Positions 1 through 11,123 of a DNA stretch of 64,000 nt are shown in pieces. Numbering within the stretch: the first letter of the stretch is position 1; the number at the start of each line of letters is the position of its first letter. Below the pieces are notes generated by a model that saw only the letters and a program-made list of their open reading frames with translations, was not told the DNA's origin and made no database searches. The translations under genes were made by a program, and so were the position numbers. This DNA comes from Emergomyces orientalis (Eukaryota > Ascomycota > Eurotiomycetes > Onygenales > Ajellomycetaceae): contig MOWL01000067.1 in assembly GCA_002110485.1 (NCBI GenBank), positions 2,294,001 to 2,358,000 of the forward strand. Reading direction: 5' to 3'.

Positions 1-1631
1 CAGACGGGACATTGGGAGGAGTAGTGCTTTGCTGTTCCTGCCCAGATTGGCTCGACAACGATGTTGCTGAGCTCTTAGACCTCAATGATGGTTTCGTCAA
101 TTTCGTCAAACTTGTAGCCGAGGAAGAACGAGACAAGTTGATGCGAAATCGTGATTTAGAGGCAGGTGGGGTAGGGGAAGGTTCCGACGGCGGCCCAGGC
201 AACTTGTATAATCCCGTCTCTGGATCCGCAACTGGCGCCGCCAATACAAGTGTTTGTAAGGGGAAACTTGACGATGCAACGAAGTCGTTCCCAGAGAGCT
301 TATCCCTGTCAATGACCGTAAAGGAAATACAATACGACTGCTCATGTTTCATAACTTGGAATACCATTTTCTCCTCGAAAACTGGGTTTAAGTTATGGCG
401 TACAACACGGGTTCTGAGTGTTTTCTTGCCCAACGATGTGACGACGAAGGGATCCATGTCGAAAGAGGTGCGTGTCACTAAAAGTACGGTGTCAATTAGG
501 AGGCCATCTCCGACAAAAGAAAATGCAGATTGAGGAGAGAAAGGAATATCCTTACTATTCCGTTCTGGAGGCAAATCCAGGACTTTCACTATTTCCATAA
601 ACACAATCCCAGAGACGCCATCTTTGGAGCCCGAAAACTGATACGCTCTGGCAGCCATAGACTTGCGTTTCAAACGGGCAATCCGTAGCTTACGCCGGCG
701 CTTCTCGACGACGTCTGGCTTCGTGGGATCATCAGTTCCGTCAGAGGTCTCGTCCTCCTTCTCAAAGTCGTCTGTGTCAGGAGAAACAACGGGGACAATT
801 TCGTCTTCATCATCGCTAGACACGATGGCTTTGAATTTCTGAAATATCTCCGCTGGCTCAGCAGACGGGTTCGTAGGGTCAAAGAGAGTAAATCGCATCT
901 GGATTTCACCGGATACATCGCTCCTCTTCTTCCCGGCTTTCCGCCCGGAGTGGAGCGTATACCATTGCGGCTATCCCACATCATCAGGAACAAGCAACAA
1001 AATGAAGTTCACGCGACCACTTTCCAAACACGGAAACGCACCTGTGGCTGGATCGTGCCAGCAGAAAATATATCTTCCAGCGGTATATCAAATTCCCCCA
1101 TATAGTCTTTGCCAAATCTATCTTTATCCCAACATATACACTCAAGAAGTGGTACCCCAAGGACGGGTAAGTCGAACGAGACGTTCCATTCCGGATTCAA
1201 TGTTTTGCTTATCGTAGGAGTGGATTGTCGAGCTTCACCCAAGCTTACAACCAAGTACTGTGTAAATCAGGGAGGGGAACACGAGGATCAGCTAGTAAGA
1301 TCGGACAAGATTCGATAGAGATGAATGTGCAGGGAAAACTCACGGGGTCACTCAAGCCATTTCTGTCCTTGGGTGCTAGGTTCCTCCCCTGTAAAATAAC
1401 AACCCAATTAGCTTCTGTTACATGACACACATATTGCTGGTCTCATAGGCCCGCAGATAGACGGGAAACCAAGGTTGTACATACCGATATCACAGTTGCT
1501 TTGAGAATCAACGGTTTGGTATCGGATCCTGATGGTGTGAGGGCAGGACTGAGTTCGACGGAGGGAGTGGTAGTGCCGCTTTTGGTGCTCAGATGGCTCC
1601 CGACACGGCGGGTAAGAGATATTCGGACCAT
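1..1631 (-). CDS. psd2: Phosphatidylserine decarboxylase proenzyme 2, N-terminal C2 region (partial)
   Basis: Minus-strand gene; the 3' part, including the catalytic decarboxylase domain and its LGST self-cleavage motif, lies beyond the left edge. Read as four exons: 1631-1485, 1388-1344, 1257-1021 and 970 to the edge, giving about 466 visible codons with no stop. Residues about 42-150 form a first C2 domain (KDRNGLSDPYLVV, TLNPEWN, WDKDRFGKDYMGEFD, with the aspartates expected for calcium/lipid binding). A second C2 starts near residue 263 (DPFVVTSLGKKTLRTRVV, NPVFEEK, DRDKLSGNDF). Two N-terminal C2 domains on a PSD are the known architecture of fungal Psd2, which makes phosphatidylethanolamine in Golgi/endosomal membranes. 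A Ser/Thr/Lys-rich linker follows. The intron 1020-971 is only 50 nt and uses a GTGGTC donor. The start at 1631 is the first ATG in frame with C2A. The family is certain; exact exon ends are my reading. Confidence 0.94.
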
Positions 1632-1661
1632 GATGGTATTGTGTATAAGGCTATGATGGCG

Positions 1662-1703
1662 GACGGGGCGGACGGGGTGGACGGGGTGGACGGGTGGACG
1701 GGG
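1662..1703. repeat. 9-bp minisatellite (GACGGGGTG)n
   Basis: About 4.5 tandem units of GACGGGGTG (variants GACGGGGCG and GACGGGTG) lie 31 bp upstream of the psd2 start codon, so in its 5' leader or core promoter. The plus strand is G-rich with regularly spaced G-runs, so copy-number variation or G-quadruplex formation is plausible. Confidence 0.9.
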
Positions 1704-2316
1704 AAAGGATCGTCGCGTGCTCGGGCGGGAAGTGGATGCAGCGGGGTTGACGGTCAACCAAACGGAGGTGAGAGAGAAGTTGAAACAGTGAGAGCTGAGG
1801 TCGAGGCAAGCTGGGAGTGCTTAATGGGTAGTTAACAGCACAATTGTCAAGGTGATCCAGCGGCCTTGGTGAGACGAGAGCAAAGAAGGTGAAAATAGGC
1901 GTTGGGATGGGCGGATGTCGCAGAGCATTAACAGCTGTAGTGGGGAAAGGAAATAGATTGGAGTGGAGCGGTGGCCTCAGCTGAGGAGAGCAAAGAACAG
2001 AAATGTCTAAGGGGGAAATGATTTCTATATGCACACGGTGGGGTCAATCTCGAGGAAGGGCCGAAAAAGGAGAAGAAACAAACAAGGTGCGGTGTCTGGA
2101 TCTGGATCTGGGTCGGTGGGCGTGTTTTTGGCTGTTGTTGACCAGCTCTGGTGGAGGAGCGGTCAGACACCTATGGCGGGCGTCGTGAGCGCGGACATAG
2201 CTGGGGAGAGAACACGGCACGACACGACACACCAGACAGAAGAAAAAAATAGGAAGAGGAAGAAGACAATTATGAATACATGCCACGGAATAGTCTCCAA
2301 TCTCTTGTGGCCAGGG

Positions 2317-2340
2317 CAGCAGCAGCAGCAGCAGCAGCAG
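2317..2340. repeat. (CAG)8 microsatellite
   Basis: Eight perfect CAG units followed directly by a TAG stop in the one plus-strand frame that reads them as glutamine. No coding context supports translation; treated as an intergenic microsatellite. Confidence 0.9.
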
Positions 2341-5300
2341 TAGATTAACGGTTGGGTGCGCTGGTGGTTGGATTGTTGAAGATGCTACGGAGTAGTCTAG
2401 TCTTGGTTGGGAGGCTGAAGCGACCTTTGAGAGGCCTCCAAGTCCTAGCCGTCTCCAGCTAAAAACCTTAGACGTGGCTAGTGACCCTCTACATCTGAAA
2501 CCTTGAGGCCACTGGAACTAATCCAAGGTTGCTGCTGGCTGGGCATGGTGCAGCCCCCGGTTGTGTCTCCCCATTGCCTTTCGTTTGTCCCCCAATCTAA
2601 CGAGCCTGCAAACCTCCAAGCCTCCAAGCCAGGCTAGTCGTGTGAGATCAAAAGAGTTTATCCGTTAGACACGAGAAATCCTTGTCATGTTCTCTCCTGA
2701 TCTTCAATTGAATGGTTGCCTGGCGAGCTGGGGCACACCAGCCCGACCTCCAGAGCTATTTTCGTCATTTTCACTGGGAACAACATGTCGGAGAAAGTGT
2801 CCAGATAACTATCTATCTCCAGCAATTGTCATGGTATGGATATTGCTCTTGTTGGATTATAATGCCTCTTCGCTCAAGATGATGTGTGCATAGGCTTATC
2901 CATTTTCTAATAATAATAATCCTCCGTTCTAATAATTGCGGACGGTTTTCTCGGCCCCAATCTTCCAACTAGTTCCGCTATTCATTGTAACAGCACCAGC
3001 AGTCAGCTCATCTAACTAGTACGTACATGGAGGGGTAATTCCAAGTTTCTCCACGGCCAAAACATGCGATACATTCCGGACCATTCTTTGGAATTTTAGC
3101 TAATGCATCTGTGGTTACAAGAAGAGGATTGGTGATTGAATCAATCCAAGCGGGGAGCCTGATCTCGCCATTAGGGGATTCGTTCAGGTGAAAGGAACTG
3201 AAGAAACCCGAAGCAAAGAATCGAGGAATCAGATAAGACCACATATCTAACACCCTCTTCCGCTCAATTCATCTCCGGCCCTCAAAGGTAGGTAGGTGGC
3301 TGAATTTCCACCCCCACCATGCATCCCAGCTTCCTAACCACCTCCCCGAAGAAAGCCACACATCATATATATACCCCCCCACACCCACACCCACACCTCT
3401 CATCCGGTTCGTTCTGCACTTCAGAGCCCTGGGCGACAAAAATCATATTTAGGTGACAAAGTGGATTTCTTAATTAGAGGGAGTATTAGTTAGGCTGTTT
3501 GTTGGATCAATCGGTTTTAAGATTCCGCTCTTTCAAGCCACCCTCCTCCCTTTGAATCCAACGCCGAATACTCTCTTACCAAGCACGAGCCAACAGAATC
3601 ATACGTATATCCATCGTTATGTAGAATCCTCATTTCGAATTGCATTTTCGCATTTTCACGTGGGCCAGATCACTGCCAACTTGGTTGATAGAGGGAATCA
3701 ACCCCGACATACTAATTTCCCCCTCCATGTTGTGGCGTGCATAATTATTGAGAGGTTACATGTCAGCACTTCAACGGCCAAATACCTCATACCAGGTTTC
3801 GTATGCACAACGCATGCCTGTAGCCTCATGCAATGGTCTGTAAAAGGGCGTTTAGGTATCTAATAATCCTCTACTGGAAGTAATCCTGTACATGTTTGTA
3901 CTGTACATGTACAGCCTCTACAATTTGGGGAAATCATGTTCGATGACCTCATTATTCTCAGCTTTCACGGCGGGGTAAAATAAGCGTGAGAACGATCCAT
4001 ACAAGGAGGTAAATATAATTACCGAAGACATTATTGGTGAATAGAAAGTCAGCTTAAAAACAGGACTGATAAGGATCTCTCAAATGGTGTTTTGAAATCC
4101 TAACAGTTATACCAATCACTGGGAAAATTGTGGATGAATAAGTACTTCCTGCCCGCCAGCCAGGCAAATTACCCCTCTCTCTCTATAGAAAGGCCGCAGA
4201 AGAACTTCTCACGGGTAGGTTAGTGAATCTCCATTCGTTGAATCTTTTTACGAAAGTGTAACCATATCAGATCTTCATGATAGATTTGTATCCGTCGTTA
4301 AAGATTATGCATTTTATTTGGCACGTTTGTCTCTCATCTGAGCCAATAGTTCCCGAGGCCTATTTCATTCCTATGGATCTATCAATAAAATAATAATAAA
4401 TGGCTTTCTCTCACTTTGGCCATGGGATAATTGGTTTATCATAGCATACTTCAAAAAGTGTATCTAGCGGCGCTAGAATTTGAAGTGCAGTAGCTAAAGC
4501 TCATCCAAATATCATGGTAAAGCCCATGGGAAAGTCACACACAACCCTTTTGCTGAGCCAAGTGTTTGGCAAAAAAAATAAAAGCACCCATAATTGGTCT
4601 AAAATTCATCAAGATGGGATGTGATCATACAGGGGTAGTGTTCTGCCAGCAAGCCGAGATACTTCCTGTTGCGTTAGAATGGCCTCCTGATGTTGTTCCC
4701 TCTTAACTAAACATATATCAAATACCATTTCTTTGGCTCTTTGAATAATGACATACTTTGCTAAGGTATCATGATTCTATTTCAAAGATAAGTGCGTGCG
4801 TGTCGATAGCTAGTTGATCCGTACCACGAACCGTTGGGGAAGTCCACGACTACCTTCTTGGGAGTAGGATACGCCTGGCCCAATCGTCTCGTACGTGCTT
4901 TTTTTTTTTATAACGTCCTCACACTTTTCTCTAGATCATAAAAGGCGAGTGCTCACGCCTTTTTTGGAAAAAAGACTTGATGTATGCCCTGTGGAAGTGG
5001 AAAGAACAATTCAATGGGAGAGTAAGCTTCCATAGAAAGAAACTCGGAATTGTCAATTGATGTACTGTACTGTACATACATGACTGACTGGAAAAAGGGG
5101 GGATGATGGCGAGGGTGTATGCCATCTCTCTCCAACCCCCTCGAGACCTTGGGACACAATCCAAATACCAAAATAGCCAAGAGGTTACACAACGCGAGAG
5201 CACCAAGACCAAACTCTAATTAAGCTTAAAACAACTCTGCAAAACTACTACTTTTATAAAGGGGGGATGGGGACGGATCAACCTATTTTTTGTTCCTCTG

Positions 5301-6403
5301 CAATTTGTTTCTCTGCTTTCACATGTCTTATGATGCTAAAGAACTCCAACGCGCAATCTCATACCCAAGAGATAAGAAAACAAAAAAGTTGGTCCTAACT
5401 ATTCTCGCGCAGAATTTTTCTTGATTCCTAACAAAAACACACATTCCGCATATTCCGCACGTCGTTGTGCGCTAGGGTGAGGAAAGCTCTTTGAGTAATC
5501 ATTACTCATAAGCTATTTGGATTACCAAAGACCTTATTTCAGCCTAGCATATGTCAAGGAATATTAGAGATCATTTGACATCATTTCACCCGCCTGGCAA
5601 ATGATAAATCCCTCCTCGTTTTGAGTCACCGTCTCATTTCAATATTTTCGGGTTACGCTGTTAGATGATTGTATTAGCATCATCCTACATCATGCACGGT
5701 TTTTCTCTGTATACTACATTACGTTCCTGGTTTGCCGTGTTGAATTGCCAGTTCCAACCCTCAACGGCGGATTCTTTGATATCGGTCTTCCATATGAGAT
5801 CATTCATAGACTTGCCGTGTCAAATCTCCAGCTCTCTTTTATCAAGCGCCCTTTTGTCAAGCATTCTAAGCGGGCCTTGGTTCTATTTGGAGAGCGGTGA
5901 TTGATCAGGTGGCGGGCTAAATATTTCGTCAATTAACTGCGATGATCGACGGACGTATGATGGATTTCGACTCATTCACTTCGGGCTAAAGTACCCGACG
6001 GCAGACATGTCTTCTTAAGTCTTGAACATGGATGTGGGAGGAATGATTGCAACCCGTGTTTCTGGCCGTGGGATAGATGCCTTTGGAGAAGCGCGGATGG
6101 TCAGGGAGAGAATAAATTTGCTTAAGATATACGCGGAGTTTAAGGAAGACATTTCTTTGCAAACAATGATGAATAATTTGCTGGCTCTCCGCATTAACTA
6201 ACTTTGGTAGACTAATTATTTCAGCTGGACGATCTTGTATAAGATAACTGCGCGCAGCCGAACCAGCCCTACACACCGCCGGTGGGCTTGATATGAACAA
6301 GGTCGTTCTCCCGCCTTCCCAGGTCTATCAATATTCACACATTTCCACTCTTCCCTTCTACCAGCGTATTCTCACATCATCAATCATCAACCACACCATA
6401 AAA

Positions 6404-8301
6404 ATGACGCCTCTCCCAAAAACTCTCCCGCTGGACCTTTCCAAATTTCCCAAGCTTTCCTCGGAGCAAGCTGGTCACCTCCGCCACTTCTACAATATCG
6501 GCACCAGCCTCGACGGTGACTGGCCACACATGGGAGCCCAGGATCCGGACCAGGCATTTTTAGATGCATACCGCTACCAGCTCGCAACCATGGTCTACGC
6601 TGCTGGTCTGGCACACTACCACCGCCTTCCCGCCATGCGCAGCCTCTTCAAGCCATTGATTCGCAACCTGATCCGCAAAATGCTGCGCAATGAGGTCTGG
6701 AGCTACTGGTACCTGACCTCTCAGTCCGGGAACCGGCTAGACCCTGAGTTAAAAGAGCTGCGGACACCCTGGGCGGACCCTATAGTCAAAGAGAATATCA
6801 TGTACAGTGGCCATCTGTTGTTGATGACGAGTCTGTATGCGATGCTGTTTGATGATGATGAGTTTGAGAAGCCTGGCAGTTTAACGTTTGAGTGGGATCC
6901 ACTGTTTTGGGGATTTGGACCGGAGAAGTTCGAGTATGATAATGCGAGTTTGCAGAAAGCTATTTTAAAAGAGATGGAGAGAGGGGGTTGGGTTGGGGTT
7001 TGCTGCGAACCAAATTTGGTGTTTGTGGTTTGTAACCAATTTCCAGTAGGCATTATCTTCCCCCTTTATTGTATTTCTTTGTCGAAAACCGCCAGCAGCG
7101 GGCTGTTTTTTGGCTGGTGTTTCTTTTTTCCTCTTATGTAAGAGTAAGGGGGTGCTAATTATTCATATTGCAAACAGATCATAGCCATGCGCTATAACGA
7201 CGTCCGCCACGGAACAAATGTCATCGAAGGCGTGCTTCAGAAATACCAAGATGCCCTAGAAAAGAAGAATATGGTCCGAAATGACGGCCTGTTCGTCGAC
7301 TGGCTTCTTCTCCGTCAGGGCGTTACCACTGGCGCGCGTGGTGTTGGATTTACCGCATGGTGAGTCAACACGTGGCTGGGGGTCGATATCTTTCCTTTTG
7401 CAGTAACTAGTCCAGGAATCCAAACCCAAAAGAAAACTGCGGATCTAACTTGCCAAAAATCACTACTAGGGCAAGTGCCTTCATGAATGCGTGGAACCCC
7501 ACCCGCATTCGCAGTCTCTACTCAAAACAAGCCCTCGGATTCCTCACCACAAACACCTCCAACGGTGCCATCGAACTCCAGCACCCAGCCATCGGTAGCG
7601 AGATCCGCCGCCTCGCTGCCACTGAAAGCGCCGACCCAAACTGCCCAGAAACGATCAAGCGTGCTAGAGACACATATCTCTCTTCCCCACGAGCTGGCTT
7701 CAAATATATGCAACCGCATTTCGGGTACGTGCTCAAGTGGCTTTCAGAGCTGGGCAAGACCGAAGAGCTTAACGCATTACTCTCGTACGCGGACGAGCGA
7801 TTCCAGCCCACGTGGGAGAAAGGGGGATTGTATTATCCACGCCAGGATACGGTTATAAATGAGGCAGGTGAATGGACATTCTTAGATCCGTTTTCGGGGA
7901 ATGCCGCCATTGGGTATGCCAGGCTTAATGTGGAGGATGGACAGAGAAAGATGTGGGAGGCGCCGTGGACCAAGGAGTTATTGGCTGGGAGACCGTGGGT
8001 GGATGGATTGAATCTGGGGCATGGCGTGGATTGTTTGAGAGGAGCGTGGGTGGAGGAGGGGGTTGGGGTTGATGGTGGCGCCAGCGCTGGCGCCATGATC
8101 GTTACGCTGAGCAATTGGGAAGCGAAAAAGAATAGAGTGGAGTTTGTGGCGAAGGGTCTTCCAAGTGGCAGTTGGGGGGTGTATGAGAGAGGTTGTCTGT
8201 TAGAAGAGCGGGAAGTTGGTGATGGCGGGAGTATTGACGTTATAAGTGTCCTTGATTCAGAGGAAGAGGTGGATATTGTACTGATGCAAAGGCTGAGGTG
8301 A
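6404..8301 (+). CDS. Linalool dehydratase/isomerase-like protein
   Basis: Three exons, 6404-7045, 7178-7359 and 7470-8301, give a 551-residue protein. Intron 1 ends TGCTAAT...AACAG and both introns keep the frame. The sequence belongs to the fungal relatives of bacterial linalool dehydratase/isomerase (Ldi), an (alpha/alpha)6-barrel enzyme. Residues matching the bacterial active site are visible: Asp38 (SLDGDWPHMG), Tyr65, His137 (YSGHLL), and Cys201/Cys210 (CEPNLVFVVC) with the same nine-residue spacing as Cys171/Cys180 of the Castellaniella enzyme. No signal peptide is seen, whereas the bacterial enzyme is periplasmic, so this one is probably cytosolic. An in-frame upstream ATG at 6293 would add 37 residues, but conserved sequence begins after 6404 (context accataaaaATG). 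No terpene genes are nearby, so the substrate is unknown. It converges on PRM10, with stop codons 221 bp apart. Confidence 0.9.
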
Positions 8302-8522
8302 AAATGTAAGGGATAAATCGCGTGACAGGGGCATCCATGGGTTCGTTTAACATTTCTCATAGAGAATTTTATTTATTGTCGAGACATAAAACAATGCCAT
8401 CTATATATCTAAATTATAATCTATCTGTCTATTTATCCTAGAAAATAAGACACAATATGAAGAAAGAAAAACGCTCAATGTATGCTGCGAACGATCCGGG
8501 CCAAAATGAATAGCCCCAAAAA

Positions 8523-11123
8523 TCAAAAACTAAACAACCCACTCCTCCGCTTACCAAACGGATAAACCACTAACGCCGCCATGAATAATCCTCCTGTAAT
8601 CCCCACCGCCACCTCCAACATCCCATACCCAATATCAAATACCACATTCCCCAAAAACCTGTTCATCATTAATTGCTCCATCATGTTGCTTACATCCTCT
8701 ATCGTCGCCGAAGACGAATTAGCCATCAAGTCATGCGCTAGATTGCCCAGTGGCTTCGTCGAGGATCCACTGGACTTGATATTTGTTGCAACAATCAGAC
8801 TGGACACCAGGCTACCGCTGGATGCCAAGCCTGAAGGTAGCTGCAGGAATATGGCTGGCAGAATGGCGGCAGCAGCCAGTCCATGGCGCAGCCGGCTGTA
8901 CAAGTTGCCCATGATGCCGATTGCCAAAGCGCCCAGTGCGCTGGAGATCTGGGTGGACACGAAGTGGCGTGCGGAAAAGAAGCTGACGATGTAGCCGGTG
9001 ACAGCGATGGTGACCATGATGGGGATTTGTTTGAATTTTGCTTGGTTGATGAGGGAGGAGCAGATGGCAAAGGCGAGCACGAAGGGAAAGCGCCGCAAAT
9101 ACTCGTTCTTGATGGGGCTGGCGGGACAAGCAAATTCGGTTGTGGCGTTTTTGTCCAGAACACCGTAAAGGGCAGTACCAATCATGATTCCGAAACCGAG
9201 GAAAAGGGAATAGATTATGGCGTAGACCATGCGGACGGAGCCGGCTATAATATTGCGCGATTGCAGCGCCAGTGCTCCGCACAGAACGATGTAGCCAGGG
9301 AGAATCAGGCAGATGGATGACTGAGCTAATGCTGAGAAACAAAAGAGGTGTTGTCCGTTTGACGTCCTAATGCTTCCGAACGCCCGAGCAAAGAAAGAGG
9401 TGATGACGGCGGCAGAGATTTCGAAGACATTGGCGTAGTGCGAGGAACGGGGCGCGAGGACATGCTGCAGTACAGCAAGTAGGCACCCTAGAAGAAAGCA
9501 AATGGGCATGTCGATTGGTCGTGCATCAAAAGCAAATGGCCCAACCATGGCGCTGGCGAGCCCGTACAAGAGTATCAGCCAGGGAATGCCAATCTTTCGT
9601 TTCGCATTCATAATTTCACGTAGCCGCTGCATGGCCTCCTCCACACCGATGACGTCGTGAACGACTTCCTTGTAAATCACCTGGATATCTCGAAGACGGC
9701 CCAAGTCGACGCCCTCCTGTGATTGGACCATTTTTAAATCTGTGGTGTCGGTTGTACTATCCTCAAAGGCCATAAGCATGGTCCCAGGAAAGTATGTAAA
9801 GCTGCCATCTAATTCTAGCACTCGAGCGGTCATTCGCATGTACTCTTCTAGCCGATGTGATGGTGCTCCACAATTCATCAGAGCGCGACACAGCCTGTCA
9901 AGATATTTCTTCCGTTGGCGAGTCTCCCGAATATGCACAGTGAGACGGATCTCTTCCTCCAGACGACGTTTAGAGCTAAATTTATTCTTCGCAAGAGTGT
10001 AAATCTTTCCACTGGTTGTCCGTTTGTCAGAAAGTGACGGTCGCCGTGATCCTCCTAAGGGCGAGAATGAGCCCAGAGAAGGCATGGATTGATTGCCGGC
10101 CTTATTGCTGTACCATTTCTGCTTTTGGGGTCGTGGCGTATTTCTCCCAGACAATGTCCTGCTTGGAAGTTGGAGCTCTGACTGCTCCGACTGCTCCGGC
10201 TCCTCATTCTCACGGCTACCATACATCCTGAGCAACGCTCCCAATACCCCGGGCCTGTAATGTGATGGTCGGGAAACATAATCGTGAGGATCTCTTTCTT
10301 CAAGCGGGGTGACCTGGCCAGAAGGGAGGTCGTGAGAACGTGCAGAGACTCTGGTCAGAGGGCGAGAATCCAACCCCGGCAGGCTTCGCATCAACTCAGC
10401 AGCATGAGTTTGAAGATCCCTATCGATATTCCCATCATTAACAGCGTCATCATCGTCAGAAGAATATGCTTGCTTCTCTATCATATCAAGATCATCCCAC
10501 GATGTCGACTTTGCTAGCTCAGGGGGCGATCCGGCGTTGCGCCTATGCCGGCGAGAAAATTTATGAAAAATGTTGCTCTGTCCTTTGGTGGGTACTGAAG
10601 GTCGACGAATAACGGACGCCAGCCTCTGCGCTCTCTCATAGGCACCGTGTATAGCCCTTCCCTTTTCATCAGCGTCTTCCTGCCTCACGTTCTCATCGTT
10701 ATTGAGAAGATTCACCCTGCTCGATACATATTCATTGCTGCTCATTGGAGTTGAGAAACCCGATGATGGCTGGAAATCGAAATAACCGAGTGAACCATCT
10801 GATACTTTGGCTTGTGACTCTGGCTGCTGATGGCAATATGCTATTGGTGGTGTTCGTGGGAGATTCTCCTCGATATCTGGTTCATTTTGAGGGCTTCGGT
10901 CCGTGCCCTGTTGTGAGGTTTCTTCGTCGCCAATGAACTTCACGCGGTTCATTGGACGAGATCGGCCATGATTAGCTGCTCCTTCACTGCTAGAACGAAC
11001 ATTCAAGACGCTCGGTCGTGCAACAGGGCTATGGCTTGGTGTATTCTGAGGGGCTGTTGACGAGATATAGGGCTGTCTTCCTCTTGGACTGGGCGACCTG
11101 GAAAGATCGTCTCCAGGTTGCAT
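8523..11123 (-). CDS. PRM10: Pheromone-regulated membrane protein 10 (ThrE/DUF1212 family)
   Basis: Single-exon gene, 866 residues. The first 400 or so residues are polar, Ser/Pro/Arg-rich and probably disordered. A conserved cytoplasmic segment follows, with the family signature GAPSHRLEEYM near residues 418-428 and FTYFPGTMLMAF after it. From about residue 510 to the end come some ten hydrophobic membrane segments (for example IPWLILLYGLASAMVGPF), typical of the ThrE-like transporter fold. Budding-yeast Prm10 is pheromone-induced; bacterial ThrE exports threonine, but the fungal substrate is not established. The length fits fungal Prm10 proteins with long N-terminal tails. The coding strand is AT-poor in the membrane part, and no intron is needed. 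Confidence 0.93.
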   Translation of the reverse strand: MQPGDDLSRSPSPRGRQPYISSTAPQNTPSHSPVARPSVLNVRSSSEGAANHGRSRPMNRVKFIGDEETSQQGTDRSPQNEPDIEENLPRTPPIAYCHQQPESQAKVSDGSLGYFDFQPSSGFSTPMSSNEYVSSRVNLLNNDENVRQEDADEKGRAIHGAYERAQRLASVIRRPSVPTKGQSNIFHKFSRRHRRNAGSPPELAKSTSWDDLDMIEKQAYSSDDDDAVNDGNIDRDLQTHAAELMRSLPGLDSRPLTRVSARSHDLPSGQVTPLEERDPHDYVSRPSHYRPGVLGALLRMYGSRENEEPEQSEQSELQLPSRTLSGRNTPRPQKQKWYSNKAGNQSMPSLGSFSPLGGSRRPSLSDKRTTSGKIYTLAKNKFSSKRRLEEEIRLTVHIRETRQRKKYLDRLCRALMNCGAPSHRLEEYMRMTARVLELDGSFTYFPGTMLMAFEDSTTDTTDLKMVQSQEGVDLGRLRDIQVIYKEVVHDVIGVEEAMQRLREIMNAKRKIGIPWLILLYGLASAMVGPFAFDARPIDMPICFLLGCLLAVLQHVLAPRSSHYANVFEISAAVITSFFARAFGSIRTSNGQHLFCFSALAQSSICLILPGYIVLCGALALQSRNIIAGSVRMVYAIIYSLFLGFGIMIGTALYGVLDKNATTEFACPASPIKNEYLRRFPFVLAFAICSSLINQAKFKQIPIMVTIAVTGYIVSFFSARHFVSTQISSALGALAIGIMGNLYSRLRHGLAAAAILPAIFLQLPSGLASSGSLVSSLIVATNIKSSGSSTKPLGNLAHDLMANSSSATIEDVSNMMEQLMMNRFLGNVVFDIGYGMLEVAVGITGGLFMAALVVYPFGKRRSGLFSF

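Larger units (their letters stand above)
1632..6403. other. Divergent intergenic region psd2 / LDI-like gene
   Basis: About 4.8 kb with no supportable coding exon on either strand. It holds both promoters. Visible elements are a G-rich 9-bp minisatellite at 1662-1703, a (CAG)8 run at 2317-2340, a TACGGAGTA-type element at 2386-2394, ACACCC-type low complexity near 3377-3400, and GTACTGTAC palindromes near 3897-3913 and 5061-5076. Short open frames here lack protein-like composition and recognisable domains. Confidence 0.6.

Noticed and set aside
12..533. 173-codon plus-strand open frame
   Set aside because: Antisense to the second C2 domain and linker of psd2, whose minus-strand reading is clearly the coding one.
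2029..2343. Plus-strand frame ending in polyglutamine
   Set aside because: Created by the (CAG)8 run; the rest has no protein-like composition, and it lies in the psd2/LDI intergenic region.
3008..3253. 81-codon minus-strand frame with fairly protein-like sequence (ESPNGEIRLPAWIDS)
   Set aside because: No recognisable domain, no neighbouring exon with matching splice sites.
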